From Candidatus Omnitrophota bacterium (lineage in GTDB: Bacteria > Omnitrophota > Gorgyraeia > JABMRN01 > RBG-13-46-9), in NCBI GenBank assembly GCA_016782495.1, contig JADHYL010000007.1, positions 1 to 22,078 on the forward strand: a DNA stretch of 22,078 nucleotides. Reading direction: 5' to 3'. Below, in pieces: positions 6,153-13,401 of the stretch. Each line of letters starts with the position of its first letter. The first letter of the stretch is position 1. Made by a program: the position numbers and the translations under genes. The notes beneath the pieces are model-generated. The model saw only the letters and a program-made list of their open reading frames with translations, did no database searches and was not told the DNA's origin.

Positions 6153-6836
6153 ATGAAAGAAGCCAGAATCTCGGAAATATTTTTATCCCTCCAGGGCGAA
6201 GGCCTTTACGTCGGCGTGCCGCAGCTTTTTGTGCGCTTTTTCGGATGCAACCTATCCTGCGCTTTCTGCGATACGAATTTTGATTCATACGGAACCTTCA
6301 CGCGCGGCGCGCTCATGAGTAAAATCCTGGAATACGAAAAGCCGTATCATTCCGTTTCACTGACGGGCGGCGAGCCGCTTCTCCAGGCTGATTTTATCAA
6401 AGATTTTCTGGGGGAGTACAAAAGATTTTACAGAAAGCCTATTTACCTTGAAACCAACGGCACGCTTCCGAGAGAACTTCCTAAGGTCATGGACTATATC
6501 GATATAATCGCCATGGATTTCAAGCTTCCGTCTTCCACAAAAAGAGCTAGCTTCTGGGAGGAACACAGGAAATTTCTGAATATCGCAAAGGAAAAAGAAG
6601 TTTTTATCAAAGCCGTTATCACGAATAACACCTCCGCTGATGACATAATGCGCATGAAAGAGATAGTCGCTGAGGAAAGGGACGATATACCTATAATACT
6701 GCAGCCGGTCACGTCGCTTTCGGATGGCGAGAAGGCCCGGGATGAGAATTTATGCCTTTTTTCGGAATTTTTGAAGAAATCAATAAAGCGGGTAGAGCGC
6801 ATCGGGCAGATACATAAGACGATAGGCGTAAAATGA
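6153..6836 (+). CDS. queE: 7-carboxy-7-deazaguanine synthase (radical SAM)
   Basis: It rearranges 6-carboxytetrahydropterin to 7-carboxy-7-deazaguanine using S-adenosylmethionine and a [4Fe-4S] cluster. The N-terminus ISEIFLSLQGEG (6-17) is a QueE signature. The cluster ligands are C32-x3-C36-x2-C39 in GCNLSCAFCDT, and the SAM-binding GGE is in LTGGEPLL (70-77). ETNGT and IAMDFKLPSS follow at the expected places. The 227 residues are normal. The stop overlaps the queF ATG by four bases. The CX3CX2C spacing is the standard type. Confidence 0.95.
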   Translation: MKEARISEIFLSLQGEGLYVGVPQLFVRFFGCNLSCAFCDTNFDSYGTFTRGALMSKILEYEKPYHSVSLTGGEPLLQADFIKDFLGEYKRFYRKPIYLETNGTLPRELPKVMDYIDIIAMDFKLPSSTKRASFWEEHRKFLNIAKEKEVFIKAVITNNTSADDIMRMKEIVAEERDDIPIILQPVTSLSDGEKARDENLCLFSEFLKKSIKRVERIGQIHKTIGVK

Positions 6837-7264
6837 TGCGAAAAAAAATATCTCAATACGAAGGATTGCAAAAGGATATACGAAAGCTCAAGCTTCCGGA
6901 AATAGAAACGTGGGAAAATCAGTATAAAGACAAGGACTACATAATTCATCTGGAAACAAGCGAATTTACCTGCATATGCCCCAAGACCGGCCTTCCGGAT
7001 TTCGCATCTATCTACGTTGACTACAAACCGGATAAGCTTTGCGCGGAGCTTAAATCTTTCAAGCTCTACCTTCACGCTTACCGGAACGTCGGCATATTTC
7101 ACGAGCACCTCACAAATCGTATTCTCGACGATTTTGTCCGGGCCGCAAAGCCCAAATGGGCGAAGATAAAGACAGAGTTTAATCTTCGAGGCGGCATCAA
7201 GACCACGGTTGAACGCGAATATCGAAGTCGGACTTCGATAAATTCTTTTAACCTTCCACATTAA
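6833..7264 (+). CDS. queF: preQ0 reductase (NADPH-dependent, short form) with repeat-encoded C-terminus
   Basis: It reduces the nitrile of preQ0 to the aminomethyl group of preQ1 with NADPH. Key features are the nucleophile C49 and acid D56 in FTCICPKTGLPDFA, with the same spacing as Cys55/Asp62 of the B. subtilis enzyme, the QueF motif ELKSFKLYLHAYRN (72-85) and GIFHEH with H90/E91. It is the single-domain form (143 residues). The family fold ends around GGIKTTVEREY; beyond that, residues 130-136 (YRSRTSI) are encoded exactly by a copy of the 21-nt palindrome, and SNSFNLPH-like residues (137-143, NSFNLPH) precede the stop. The terminal 14 residues are probably an addition caused by repeat insertion and should not affect the active site. 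It is the last gene of the que operon. Confidence 0.93.
   Translation: MMRKKISQYEGLQKDIRKLKLPEIETWENQYKDKDYIIHLETSEFTCICPKTGLPDFASIYVDYKPDKLCAELKSFKLYLHAYRNVGIFHEHLTNRILDDFVRAAKPKWAKIKTEFNLRGGIKTTVEREYRSRTSINSFNLPH
7220..7240. repeat. 21-nt palindromic element, copy 1 (inside queF 3' end)
   Basis: The arms TATCGAAGTC and GACTTCGATA flank one central base, here G. It lies in frame as seven codons, Y130 to I136 of QueF. Identical in sequence to copy 2; copies 3 and 4 carry C at the centre, that is, the opposite orientation. Confidence 0.95.
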
Positions 7265-7297
7265 GTAAATCTCACTTTAATACCAATTTTTTTAAAA

Positions 7298-7320
7298 AAA
7301 ATGCAGCAAAAGAGCATTTT
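7298..7320 (+). terminator. Possible weak terminator after queF
   Basis: AAAATGC (7298-7304) and GCATTTT (7314-7320) form a 7-bp stem with a 9-nt loop. The 3' arm ends in four Ts. The stem is A+T-rich and weak, and the stem-loop may be incidental. The rest of the 7265-7406 spacer is A+T-rich with no clear promoter. Confidence 0.25.
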
Positions 7321-7406
7321 GATTGTCTTATATTATAGAGGACATGAAAACGGTATACGTATCAAATTTAATAAACAGATTAAAATAAAAAAGATGGAGG
7401 GTCTAT

Positions 7407-8150
7407 ATGTATGAAATAGAAGATTCAATCTATCGAAGTCGGACTTCGATAAAGCCGAAGCTCGTAAATGGAGGGATATATCATATCTGCAATAAGGGTG
7501 TTGACGGACGCGCGATATATATAGAAAACAAAGATTATATTCGCTTCATTCACGATCTTTTTGAATTCAATGATACACTCCCCGCTAATAATAACGGATA
7601 TAATTTTTCGAAAGGAAATAGCAAAAATAACAATTTAAGTACAGCAAAAAGAAAAAGGAAACTATTGGTAGAAATTTTGGCATTTTGTTTAATGCCCAAT
7701 CATTTTCATCTCTTAATAAAGCAAGTGCTTGACAACGGCATAAGTAAGTTTATGCAGAAATTAGGGACAGGGTACACGCATTATTTCAATAAAAAGCATT
7801 CCAGAAAGGGAGTTTTGTTTCAAGGAAGGCCCCATATAAATGCGGTGGATAAAGAGGAATATTTTGAATATGTACCCCATTATATTCACTCAAATCCGCT
7901 TGATCTTATTGGAGTAAACTGGCGAGAGGCGGAAATACGCGATGTACCAAAGGCTTTAAAATTTTTGTCACAATATCGTTGGAGTAGCTACATGGATTAT
8001 ATTGGCAAGCGAAATTTCCCGTCTATTACACACAGAGAGTTTATATTAAATATCTTCAATGGGCCGGACGGTTACCAGCTTTCGATAAAAGAATTTCTGG
8101 ATTATAGGCGTGCAAAGTCTATTGAGCCTATCGAAGTCCGACTTCGATAG
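7407..8150 (+). CDS. REP-associated tyrosine transposase (RAYT, Y1/HUH family)
   Basis: This protein cleaves and rejoins single-stranded DNA at hairpin repeats. The 247 residues have a RAYT layout: GGIYHICNKGVDGRAIYI near the start, the HUH motif in LMPNHFHLL (H99, H101), the conserved tyrosine in GTGYTHYFNKKHSRKGVLFQGRP (Y123, nucleophile by alignment; Y126 nearby), then YVPHYIHSNPLDL and YRWSSYMDYIG. A low-complexity Asn/Ser/Lys stretch (about 57-80) interrupts the N-terminal part. GGAGG at 7396-7400, six bases before ATG 7407, fixes the start, and the next Met is residue 96. Palindrome copy 2 encodes residues 9-15 (YRSRTSI) and copy 3 encodes the last six residues and supplies the stop. 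The gene is visibly more A+T-rich than its neighbours, suggesting acquisition. There is no partner tnpB. The gene looks intact. Confidence 0.9.
   Translation: MYEIEDSIYRSRTSIKPKLVNGGIYHICNKGVDGRAIYIENKDYIRFIHDLFEFNDTLPANNNGYNFSKGNSKNNNLSTAKRKRKLLVEILAFCLMPNHFHLLIKQVLDNGISKFMQKLGTGYTHYFNKKHSRKGVLFQGRPHINAVDKEEYFEYVPHYIHSNPLDLIGVNWREAEIRDVPKALKFLSQYRWSSYMDYIGKRNFPSITHREFILNIFNGPDGYQLSIKEFLDYRRAKSIEPIEVRLR
7431..7451. repeat. 21-nt palindromic element, copy 2 (in transposase N-terminus)
   Basis: Identical in sequence to copy 1 (central base G) and read in the same frame, giving Y9-I15 of the transposase. It lies 190 nt after copy 1 in the same orientation. Confidence 0.95.
8128..8150. repeat. 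21-nt palindromic element, copy 3 (transposase 3' end and stop)
   Basis: Same arms with central base C (core 8129-8149), so inverted relative to copies 1 and 2. Flanking C and G extend the palindrome to 23 nt. It is read as IEVRLR followed by the TAG stop at 8148-8150, so the repeat supplies the end of the gene. Confidence 0.95.
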
Positions 8151-8186
8151 ATGGTGTTAAAATTTAAAAAAGTCAGATATTTAGCA

Positions 8187-8215
8187 TTGACAATTGGCTT
8201 ATAATATTGTATAGT
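8187..8215 (+). promoter_or_regulatory. Sigma70-like promoter of the giant secreted protein gene
   Basis: Consensus TTGACA (8187-8192) lies 17 nt before TATAGT (8210-8215). A perfect TATAAT at 8200-8205 is only 7 nt from the -35 box and so is not paired with it. Expected transcription start is near 8222, giving a leader of about 70 nt that is A+T-rich and ends in an ACAACCAG array. The 8151-8294 spacer holds nothing else I can identify. Confidence 0.6.
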
Positions 8216-8266
8216 AAAGGTAATTAGCACATTAAAAAGTTAGCATATATTCTATAAAATTACCTT

Positions 8267-8289
8267 ACAACCAGACAACAGACAACCAG
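8267..8289. repeat. ACAACCAG short array before the giant gene
   Basis: ACAACCAG, ACAACAG and ACAACCAG follow each other directly (8267-8289), a 7-8 nt period. The array ends five bases before the ATG and takes the place of a Shine-Dalgarno site. Confidence 0.7.
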
Positions 8290-8294
8290 AAAAG

Positions 8295-11200
8295 ATGAAA
8301 CGAACTTACCGTATAATTTCATTAATAGTTTTAGCAAGCTTCGTGATAAACACCGCCTTTCCGGGCGGTGTTCTTACTCCTGCATTCGCTTACCAAAATG
8401 ATACCTATAAGTTAAGTCCGCCACTCATATCAGATGACCTTAAGGACACAGAATATAAGCGCATAGGAAATTTAAGGTTTCTCCTTGAATGCAAGTTGGA
8501 AGAGATAGCGGAGGGCCGCGCGTCTGACCTTCCTTCGAGGCCCGAAGATTTTAATAAAAAAAGATTCAGGCGAGGCGAGATTCAACCAGGCGTATATACG
8601 GAGACGGTGCGCGTCGATTCAGAAGCCTGGGAAAAATCAGTTAATAGCTCATTTCAAGCGCACTTCTTTTTTAACAAAATGCAGGTCTTACCCAACGGAT
8701 ATTATCTGCTTCAATGCTCCGTATCCGTAAAAGACAAAAAAACCACTCGGGAAGATTACTATGCAGTTTTCTCTCCTAAGCGGGATAAGGACGGCGGATT
8801 CAAAATCGATATTTATACGGAAAAAGAATACAAAAAGTATAAGGATTCAATAGCAAGAGGCGTCCTTCCGCAAAGGAAAACCAAAGAACAGGGTGTTATT
8901 AGCGACTACGTGGAACACGAGAAAGTGCTGGACAAATTCTGGCGGGACAAAGTCAGAGAAGGCCAGTCATTTAAATGTAGCCAGCCTCAAATCTCGGGCC
9001 TATTAGGTCGCATAGATTTGCTTAGGCAGTTTGGCGAGCTTGGTTTATTAAGATATGAAGAAATTAGGGGGGCCATACTCGGAAGAGACCTTATTTTTGT
9101 GCGGGCAAAGGACGAAGAGCTCCCCGTGATACACATGAAAGATGCAGTGGGTGTTGTGCGCGAAGTAAAGGTATCTGCGCATAGCAGTAGTTACGCAGTC
9201 TGGATAGCGCTTGATGAGAGAGAATGGCAGGGGTTAATGGCTTGCCTTGAAGGAAAAAAACCCGCAAGTCGTGGTGTTGAAATTGCGGCATTTGCAGGGA
9301 GGTTTAATAACTTATTAATGCATGAAATAGGAGTTATGTGCGGGCTTAGCGCTCGGGCGGCGGATACAGGGCGCGGTCATTTCGTTGCCCGAAATGAACT
9401 CGATGAATTGAGACATCTGGCAAGAGAAGAGGCTTTAGTGCTACCGGCATCCGAACGCCTTGCCAAGTTACAAACAAAGCTGGTGAATATCGCGCCCGTA
9501 AATCTTGAACATTTAAGAGGCGTGAACGCGGCGGGTGAAGAATACTCCAGGGACTACGCGGCCGCAGGAGAAAGCGGCATAACAAGCTGGAGTGAAGGAG
9601 AGCTTGCGAGAAGATTTGTTGAGACCCTCAGCCCCGACAGGTCTCAGCAAGATTTTATTCGCGGCTTAAAAGCTATAGGAGAGAATCTGGGAAATACATT
9701 AGTATCGAGAGCGCAGGTTTACGCCTTATTATTAAGATTTGCCAGGACAAGAGCCGAGCTTGCGGAAAGAGCAGATCAAATAAGGGCGCTACGAGGTTTC
9801 GCAAGACTTGAGAATACGGGATATGATGCCTTGAGCGCGAAATTTATAGCGCTTCTTGTACTAATTGAATCCGGGGAAGTTGCGAGTTCCGAAGAGAGAG
9901 CATTGCTTGACGCAGCTTTACTGGAAGCCGCCCAAGAAATATTAGTGGAAGCGCAAGAGCCGGGTAACCACATAAATCCGCATTTGACCGATGAGGCGGA
10001 TAAAATAGTGCGCGCGTCAAAAGAAAAAGGCGTAATATTCAGGCCGCTACAGGGTATAGAACATAAGGATATAGCGAGAATTGAAATAAACACCGAAGAC
10101 CCGATTCTTCTTACTTTGGGCGAGAACAAAGAATTCAAGGCTGAAAAAAGCGTATTTTCAAAAGCTGTAATTAAATTCATGCTCTTAACCCCGGATATTC
10201 TTAGTACAAGATATTACGCCTTACGATGCGAAATAAAAGATGACCCTTACTCTGAAACCGAGGCCAGGGTTTATTATGTGATATGCGAAAGAGGTGTGGC
10301 AAAGGAAAGGGATAGGCCACTTGAAGTATTAACCCTTGGCGAATACAGAAAATTTCCGGCAAGCTTCAAAGATTTAGATGCGGGAATGGAAACGTTTCCT
10401 CGAAGGCGGGGCCCGGATAGGGTCGCAATCGATAGATATAAGGAACACGAACGCTCACTCGAGCCCGAGAGAAAGGCGGTTGATGAATGGATTGAGCGCA
10501 AAATGGAAGAAGGCGATTACGCGGTGGCCGAACAAATTCGGGGCCCTTACGGACTCCAGATAGGTAATTACATAGAAGCCAAATATACTTTCGGTTACAG
10601 TGAACAGAAAGAATTTATTGATGAATTCCTGGGCCTACGGGGCGGAAGAGGGGAAGAAGGCCTATTGGCAAAGTTAGGAGTTAGAAGAGACGCAATAGAA
10701 AGATTACGCGATATTCTTTACAGTAAACCGCTTGTGGTTATTCGCAAAAATCGTGACGAAGAACTACCGGTGGTTACAATGTTTAAAGAAAAAGGCACGC
10801 CCTGGCAAATGCCCGTCTATTCTCATTCAAGCGACGGCGCTTTATACATTGTATTAGAAAACGATCTCTTTGATACGATGATTACCGAAGAATTCTTCCA
10901 CGGGATAGATCCGGAAATCCCCGGATTTTTTTCTATATTCAGCGACAAAGGAACACCGGAATATTACCAGGCGATAGAAATGCTAAGAGAAAGATTATTT
11001 TCCGAAATTTGCACCCACTTCGGTTTATTAAGCACCGTAACGCCTGACGGTCTTTGGCTTACGAATCTTTTAATAGAGGCTAAACGCGATTATGAAAACC
11101 AGCAGGCGTGGTATCAACCGAATCCCGATTTGGCAAAATTAGATCCAGTGGAGTCTTTCGATAAAATCTTACCCACCAGGGATTACGCCGGCGCTGCGGA

Positions 11201-12362
11201 TGAAACCCCCGAGCCGCCTACAGCAGGTTTAGAAGAAATGGCAGAAAGAAGAATGGAAAGAGCCGAAAGGATAAAATATTTAATAATAAGCGTTACTTCG
11301 CAACCCGCTCAGGCCTCGATGAGCGATGAAATAGCGGCCTACGAAAGGGAAGCAGATAGAAAAACTCTAGCCACGGTATACGGCGAAGTCGCATTGGATC
11401 TTATCGAGGCGTTAATGCGCGCCATGCAAAATCCGGACGATAGGGTATTTAGCAGAAGTCAGCTATCTACAAAATATGGCGAAACATTCCCCGAAGCGTT
11501 AACGGTTTTTGATACTTTGCTATCAACGCATTTTAATGAAACAGAACCTCATCAGAGTGACGCGAGATGGAGAATGCTTGGCGCTACTCAGAAGAGTGTT
11601 GAGGGGCACTTGAAGGGCGCTCCATCAAGAAGAGCCGGGAGGGGAAAACCCGGACGAAGCCCGAGCGAGGCATTAGAAGCGATAGCGATGGAAATCGAAG
11701 AAATGGAGAAGCTGGCCGAAGAGGCCGCAAAAGAGATACCGATATTCGAAGGCGAGAGATACACGCTCTTGGTTCCGTTTTATTTTTACGGGAAGCGCGA
11801 TATTTTTGAAGAACACGAGAGAGGTTGTGAAAATATATTCAAACTTGAATATTTAAACGCGAATGAACCTGAAGGACTTGCCGATGAAATCCTGGAGAAA
11901 ATAAAAGCCGGCAAATTGCCGGATAATAGGACGATCGCTCTTCTCCCGATCGGAACTCCGAGAGAAAAGCTCGAGGCGCTTAAAAAAGCCAGAATAAGGT
12001 TCGTTCAGTACGATATTCGCTTAACGCAAGTTTACGCTGCCGTCACGGAAAAAAGCGAATCCATGCAGAAGTTCCTCCAAACCGCTTACGCGACTATGCT
12101 TCTTGCGCGCCGGGTTGACGAAAAAAGCATAAGAGAAAACACCGCCGTGTATCAACTTTTAAGTTTTTACCTGCGCTCGCATTTCCACCTAAGCGAAGTT
12201 GATGCGGAAGACTACATCAAGGCCATGGCGGACGATAATCCACAAACCGTATCTGCCGTAGTAGCCACGCTAGTAAAAGGCTCTCTTACCTTAAGGCCCG
12301 CGGCGCGCTACGACGCCCAGAAAGAATACGACCGCATCGCCGAAATCTTCCTCTCCGCGTAA
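8295..12362 (+). CDS. Very large secreted protein of unknown function with duplicated module
   Basis: I do not recognise a characterised family. The 1355 residues begin with a signal peptide: KR, a hydrophobic core, and a likely cut after AFA (A32). Mature protein starts YQNDTYKLSPPL. Two related modules are visible, A (about 40-375) and B (about 570-915). A has SSFQAHFFFN...YYLLQC, YVEHEKVLDKF, KDEELPVIHM (D273) and SAHSSSYAVWIAL (H296), then LLMHEIGVMCG (H343, E344). B has SVFSKAVIKF...YYALRC, YKEHERSLEP, RDEELPVVTM (D821), YSHSSDGALYIVL (H844) and TEEFFHGID (E865, E866, H869). D and H are 23 residues apart in both. Helical charged segments separate and follow the modules, a basic linker lies near 1110-1125, and a C-terminal domain (about 1150-1355) contains ALLPIGTPREKL. 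The His/Glu clusters could bind metal, but no complete HExxH motif exists. Large secreted proteins of this style are frequent in Omnitrophota (inference). It has its own promoter and no operon partner. Confidence 0.9.
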   Translation: MKRTYRIISLIVLASFVINTAFPGGVLTPAFAYQNDTYKLSPPLISDDLKDTEYKRIGNLRFLLECKLEEIAEGRASDLPSRPEDFNKKRFRRGEIQPGVYTETVRVDSEAWEKSVNSSFQAHFFFNKMQVLPNGYYLLQCSVSVKDKKTTREDYYAVFSPKRDKDGGFKIDIYTEKEYKKYKDSIARGVLPQRKTKEQGVISDYVEHEKVLDKFWRDKVREGQSFKCSQPQISGLLGRIDLLRQFGELGLLRYEEIRGAILGRDLIFVRAKDEELPVIHMKDAVGVVREVKVSAHSSSYAVWIALDEREWQGLMACLEGKKPASRGVEIAAFAGRFNNLLMHEIGVMCGLSARAADTGRGHFVARNELDELRHLAREEALVLPASERLAKLQTKLVNIAPVNLEHLRGVNAAGEEYSRDYAAAGESGITSWSEGELARRFVETLSPDRSQQDFIRGLKAIGENLGNTLVSRAQVYALLLRFARTRAELAERADQIRALRGFARLENTGYDALSAKFIALLVLIESGEVASSEERALLDAALLEAAQEILVEAQEPGNHINPHLTDEADKIVRASKEKGVIFRPLQGIEHKDIARIEINTEDPILLTLGENKEFKAEKSVFSKAVIKFMLLTPDILSTRYYALRCEIKDDPYSETEARVYYVICERGVAKERDRPLEVLTLGEYRKFPASFKDLDAGMETFPRRRGPDRVAIDRYKEHERSLEPERKAVDEWIERKMEEGDYAVAEQIRGPYGLQIGNYIEAKYTFGYSEQKEFIDEFLGLRGGRGEEGLLAKLGVRRDAIERLRDILYSKPLVVIRKNRDEELPVVTMFKEKGTPWQMPVYSHSSDGALYIVLENDLFDTMITEEFFHGIDPEIPGFFSIFSDKGTPEYYQAIEMLRERLFSEICTHFGLLSTVTPDGLWLTNLLIEAKRDYENQQAWYQPNPDLAKLDPVESFDKILPTRDYAGAADETPEPPTAGLEEMAERRMERAERIKYLIISVTSQPAQASMSDEIAAYEREADRKTLATVYGEVALDLIEALMRAMQNPDDRVFSRSQLSTKYGETFPEALTVFDTLLSTHFNETEPHQSDARWRMLGATQKSVEGHLKGAPSRRAGRGKPGRSPSEALEAIAMEIEEMEKLAEEAAKEIPIFEGERYTLLVPFYFYGKRDIFEEHERGCENIFKLEYLNANEPEGLADEILEKIKAGKLPDNRTIALLPIGTPREKLEALKKARIRFVQYDIRLTQVYAAVTEKSESMQKFLQTAYATMLLARRVDEKSIRENTAVYQLLSFYLRSHFHLSEVDAEDYIKAMADDNPQTVSAVVATLVKGSLTLRPAARYDAQKEYDRIAEIFLSA
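8349..8372 (+). repeat. G+C-rich hairpin in the signal-peptide codons of the giant gene
   Basis: AACACCGCC (8349-8357) and GGCGGTGTT (8364-8372) pair perfectly over 9 bp with a 6-nt loop. The hairpin begins about 54 nt after the start codon and codes for NTAFPGGV. It resembles the stem of a terminator but is followed by CTTACTCC and not a T-tract. Confidence 0.65.
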
Positions 12363-12466
12363 CCTCATAAAACCTATTAGTTTATTTACTTTCAATCCTT
12401 TTCACAATTTTTTGAGATGAGCCAAAAAGACAGTATCCCCGCAGGTCGACGTAACCTCTTTTCATC

Positions 12467-12495
12467 TTGCGCCTTTAATTATATTATGTTAATAT
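12467..12495 (+). promoter_or_regulatory. Sigma70-like promoter before lpxL, short leader
   Basis: TTGCGC (12467-12472) and TAATAT (12490-12495) are 17 nt apart. The ATG follows 12 bases after the -10 box, giving a leader of only about 5 nt, and there is no Shine-Dalgarno site. The rest of the 12363-12507 spacer shows no terminator or other feature. Confidence 0.45.
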
Positions 12496-12507
12496 ACTAA
12501 GCTATCA

Positions 12508-13401
12508 ATGAAGATCAAGACGAGGCGCTATTATATATATTACCTGGCGAGAATCGGCATTTTTCTTGTTTCTATGTTACCCGTGAAGGTGGGGTTAGTT
12601 CTGGCCGAACTCGCGGGAAAGGTTATTTATCTTTTGCTAAAAGAACCCCGCGAAATAGCGTTTGAAAATTTAAAAAGCTCTTTTCCGGAAAAAACGGATG
12701 CTGAGATCGCAAGGATCGTAAAGGGCGTTTTTCTTAATCTCTGCAAAAATGCCATAGAGCTTCTGAACGCGTATAAGATAAATAAAGGTAATATTGACAA
12801 ATGGGTAAGGCCGGAAGGCGTTGACATAATAGAGAAAGCGTTTTCGCAAAAGAACGGCATTATCGTACTGGCTTCGCATTTTGGCAACTGGGACCTTATG
12901 GCGATGTGGTTCGCGCTTAAGGGTTATGGCGCGAATGCCATCGCGAAGCGCATATACTTCGAAAGATACGAAAATCTTATGAATAAAATGCGCTCCGCCA
13001 AAGGCATCAAAATCATTTATAGAGAAGAATCCCCGAAAAAAATTCTGGCGGCATTAAAACGAAACGAACCCTTGGGCATCCTGGCCGACCAGGACGTGGA
13101 TAGCGTTGACGGCGTATTTGTTGATTTTTTCGGAAAGCCGGCGTTCACGCCAAAATCGCCGGTCGCCATAGCGCTTGCGAGTAAAGCGCCTTTAATTCCG
13201 TGTTTTTTGATCAGGGAAAAAAGCGGCCACAGGCTCGTTTTTGAAAAACCGATAGAAATCGTGGATAAGGGCAATAAAGAAGAGACGATTAGATTTAACA
13301 CCCAGGAGTGGTCGCGCGTCGTGGAATCATATATAAGAAAATATCCAAGCCAATGGGTATGGATGCATAAAAGATGGAAAACAAAATCTCAAGAAGCTTA
13401 A
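12508..13401 (+). CDS. Lysophospholipid/lipid A biosynthesis acyltransferase (LpxL/HtrB family)
   Basis: An inner-membrane acyltransferase that adds a secondary acyl chain to lipid A or a related lipid. The N-terminus has a membrane segment (YYLARIGIFLVSMLPVKVGLVLAEL). The catalytic HX4D motif is SHFGNWD with H124 and D129. REIAFENLKSSFPE, GILADQDVDSVDGVFVDFFGKPAFTPKSPVAIALASKAPLIPCF and the closing YPSQWVWMHKRWKT are family hallmarks. At 297 residues it is slightly shorter than E. coli LpxL (306). Which acyl chain and acceptor it uses cannot be read from sequence, so I give no symbol. lptC begins inside its last 28 bases, placing it in an LPS maturation/export operon. Confidence 0.9.
   Translation: MKIKTRRYYIYYLARIGIFLVSMLPVKVGLVLAELAGKVIYLLLKEPREIAFENLKSSFPEKTDAEIARIVKGVFLNLCKNAIELLNAYKINKGNIDKWVRPEGVDIIEKAFSQKNGIIVLASHFGNWDLMAMWFALKGYGANAIAKRIYFERYENLMNKMRSAKGIKIIYREESPKKILAALKRNEPLGILADQDVDSVDGVFVDFFGKPAFTPKSPVAIALASKAPLIPCFLIREKSGHRLVFEKPIEIVDKGNKEETIRFNTQEWSRVVESYIRKYPSQWVWMHKRWKTKSQEA

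Noticed and set aside
6494..7261. 255-residue minus-strand frame across queE and queF
   Set aside because: Complement of two well-supported enzymes; the peptide has no family features, and its length is explained by low stop density.
7286..7302. A+T palindrome (T-run followed by A-run) as a terminator
   Set aside because: It has no G+C stem and would not form a stable hairpin; it is likely just A+T-rich spacer.
7220..7451. Two identical palindromes close together as a CRISPR array
   Set aside because: Only two direct copies 190 nt apart, with coding sequence between them, no regular spacers and no cas genes.
7407..8150. Complete IS200/IS605-type insertion sequence
   Set aside because: The protein is of the RAYT branch, there is no tnpB partner, and the ends are palindromic repeats within the gene and not typical IS605 ends.
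8343..8372. Twin-arginine or lipoprotein export of the giant protein
   Set aside because: No RR motif and no lipobox cysteine; the leader is an ordinary Sec signal with an AFA cleavage site.
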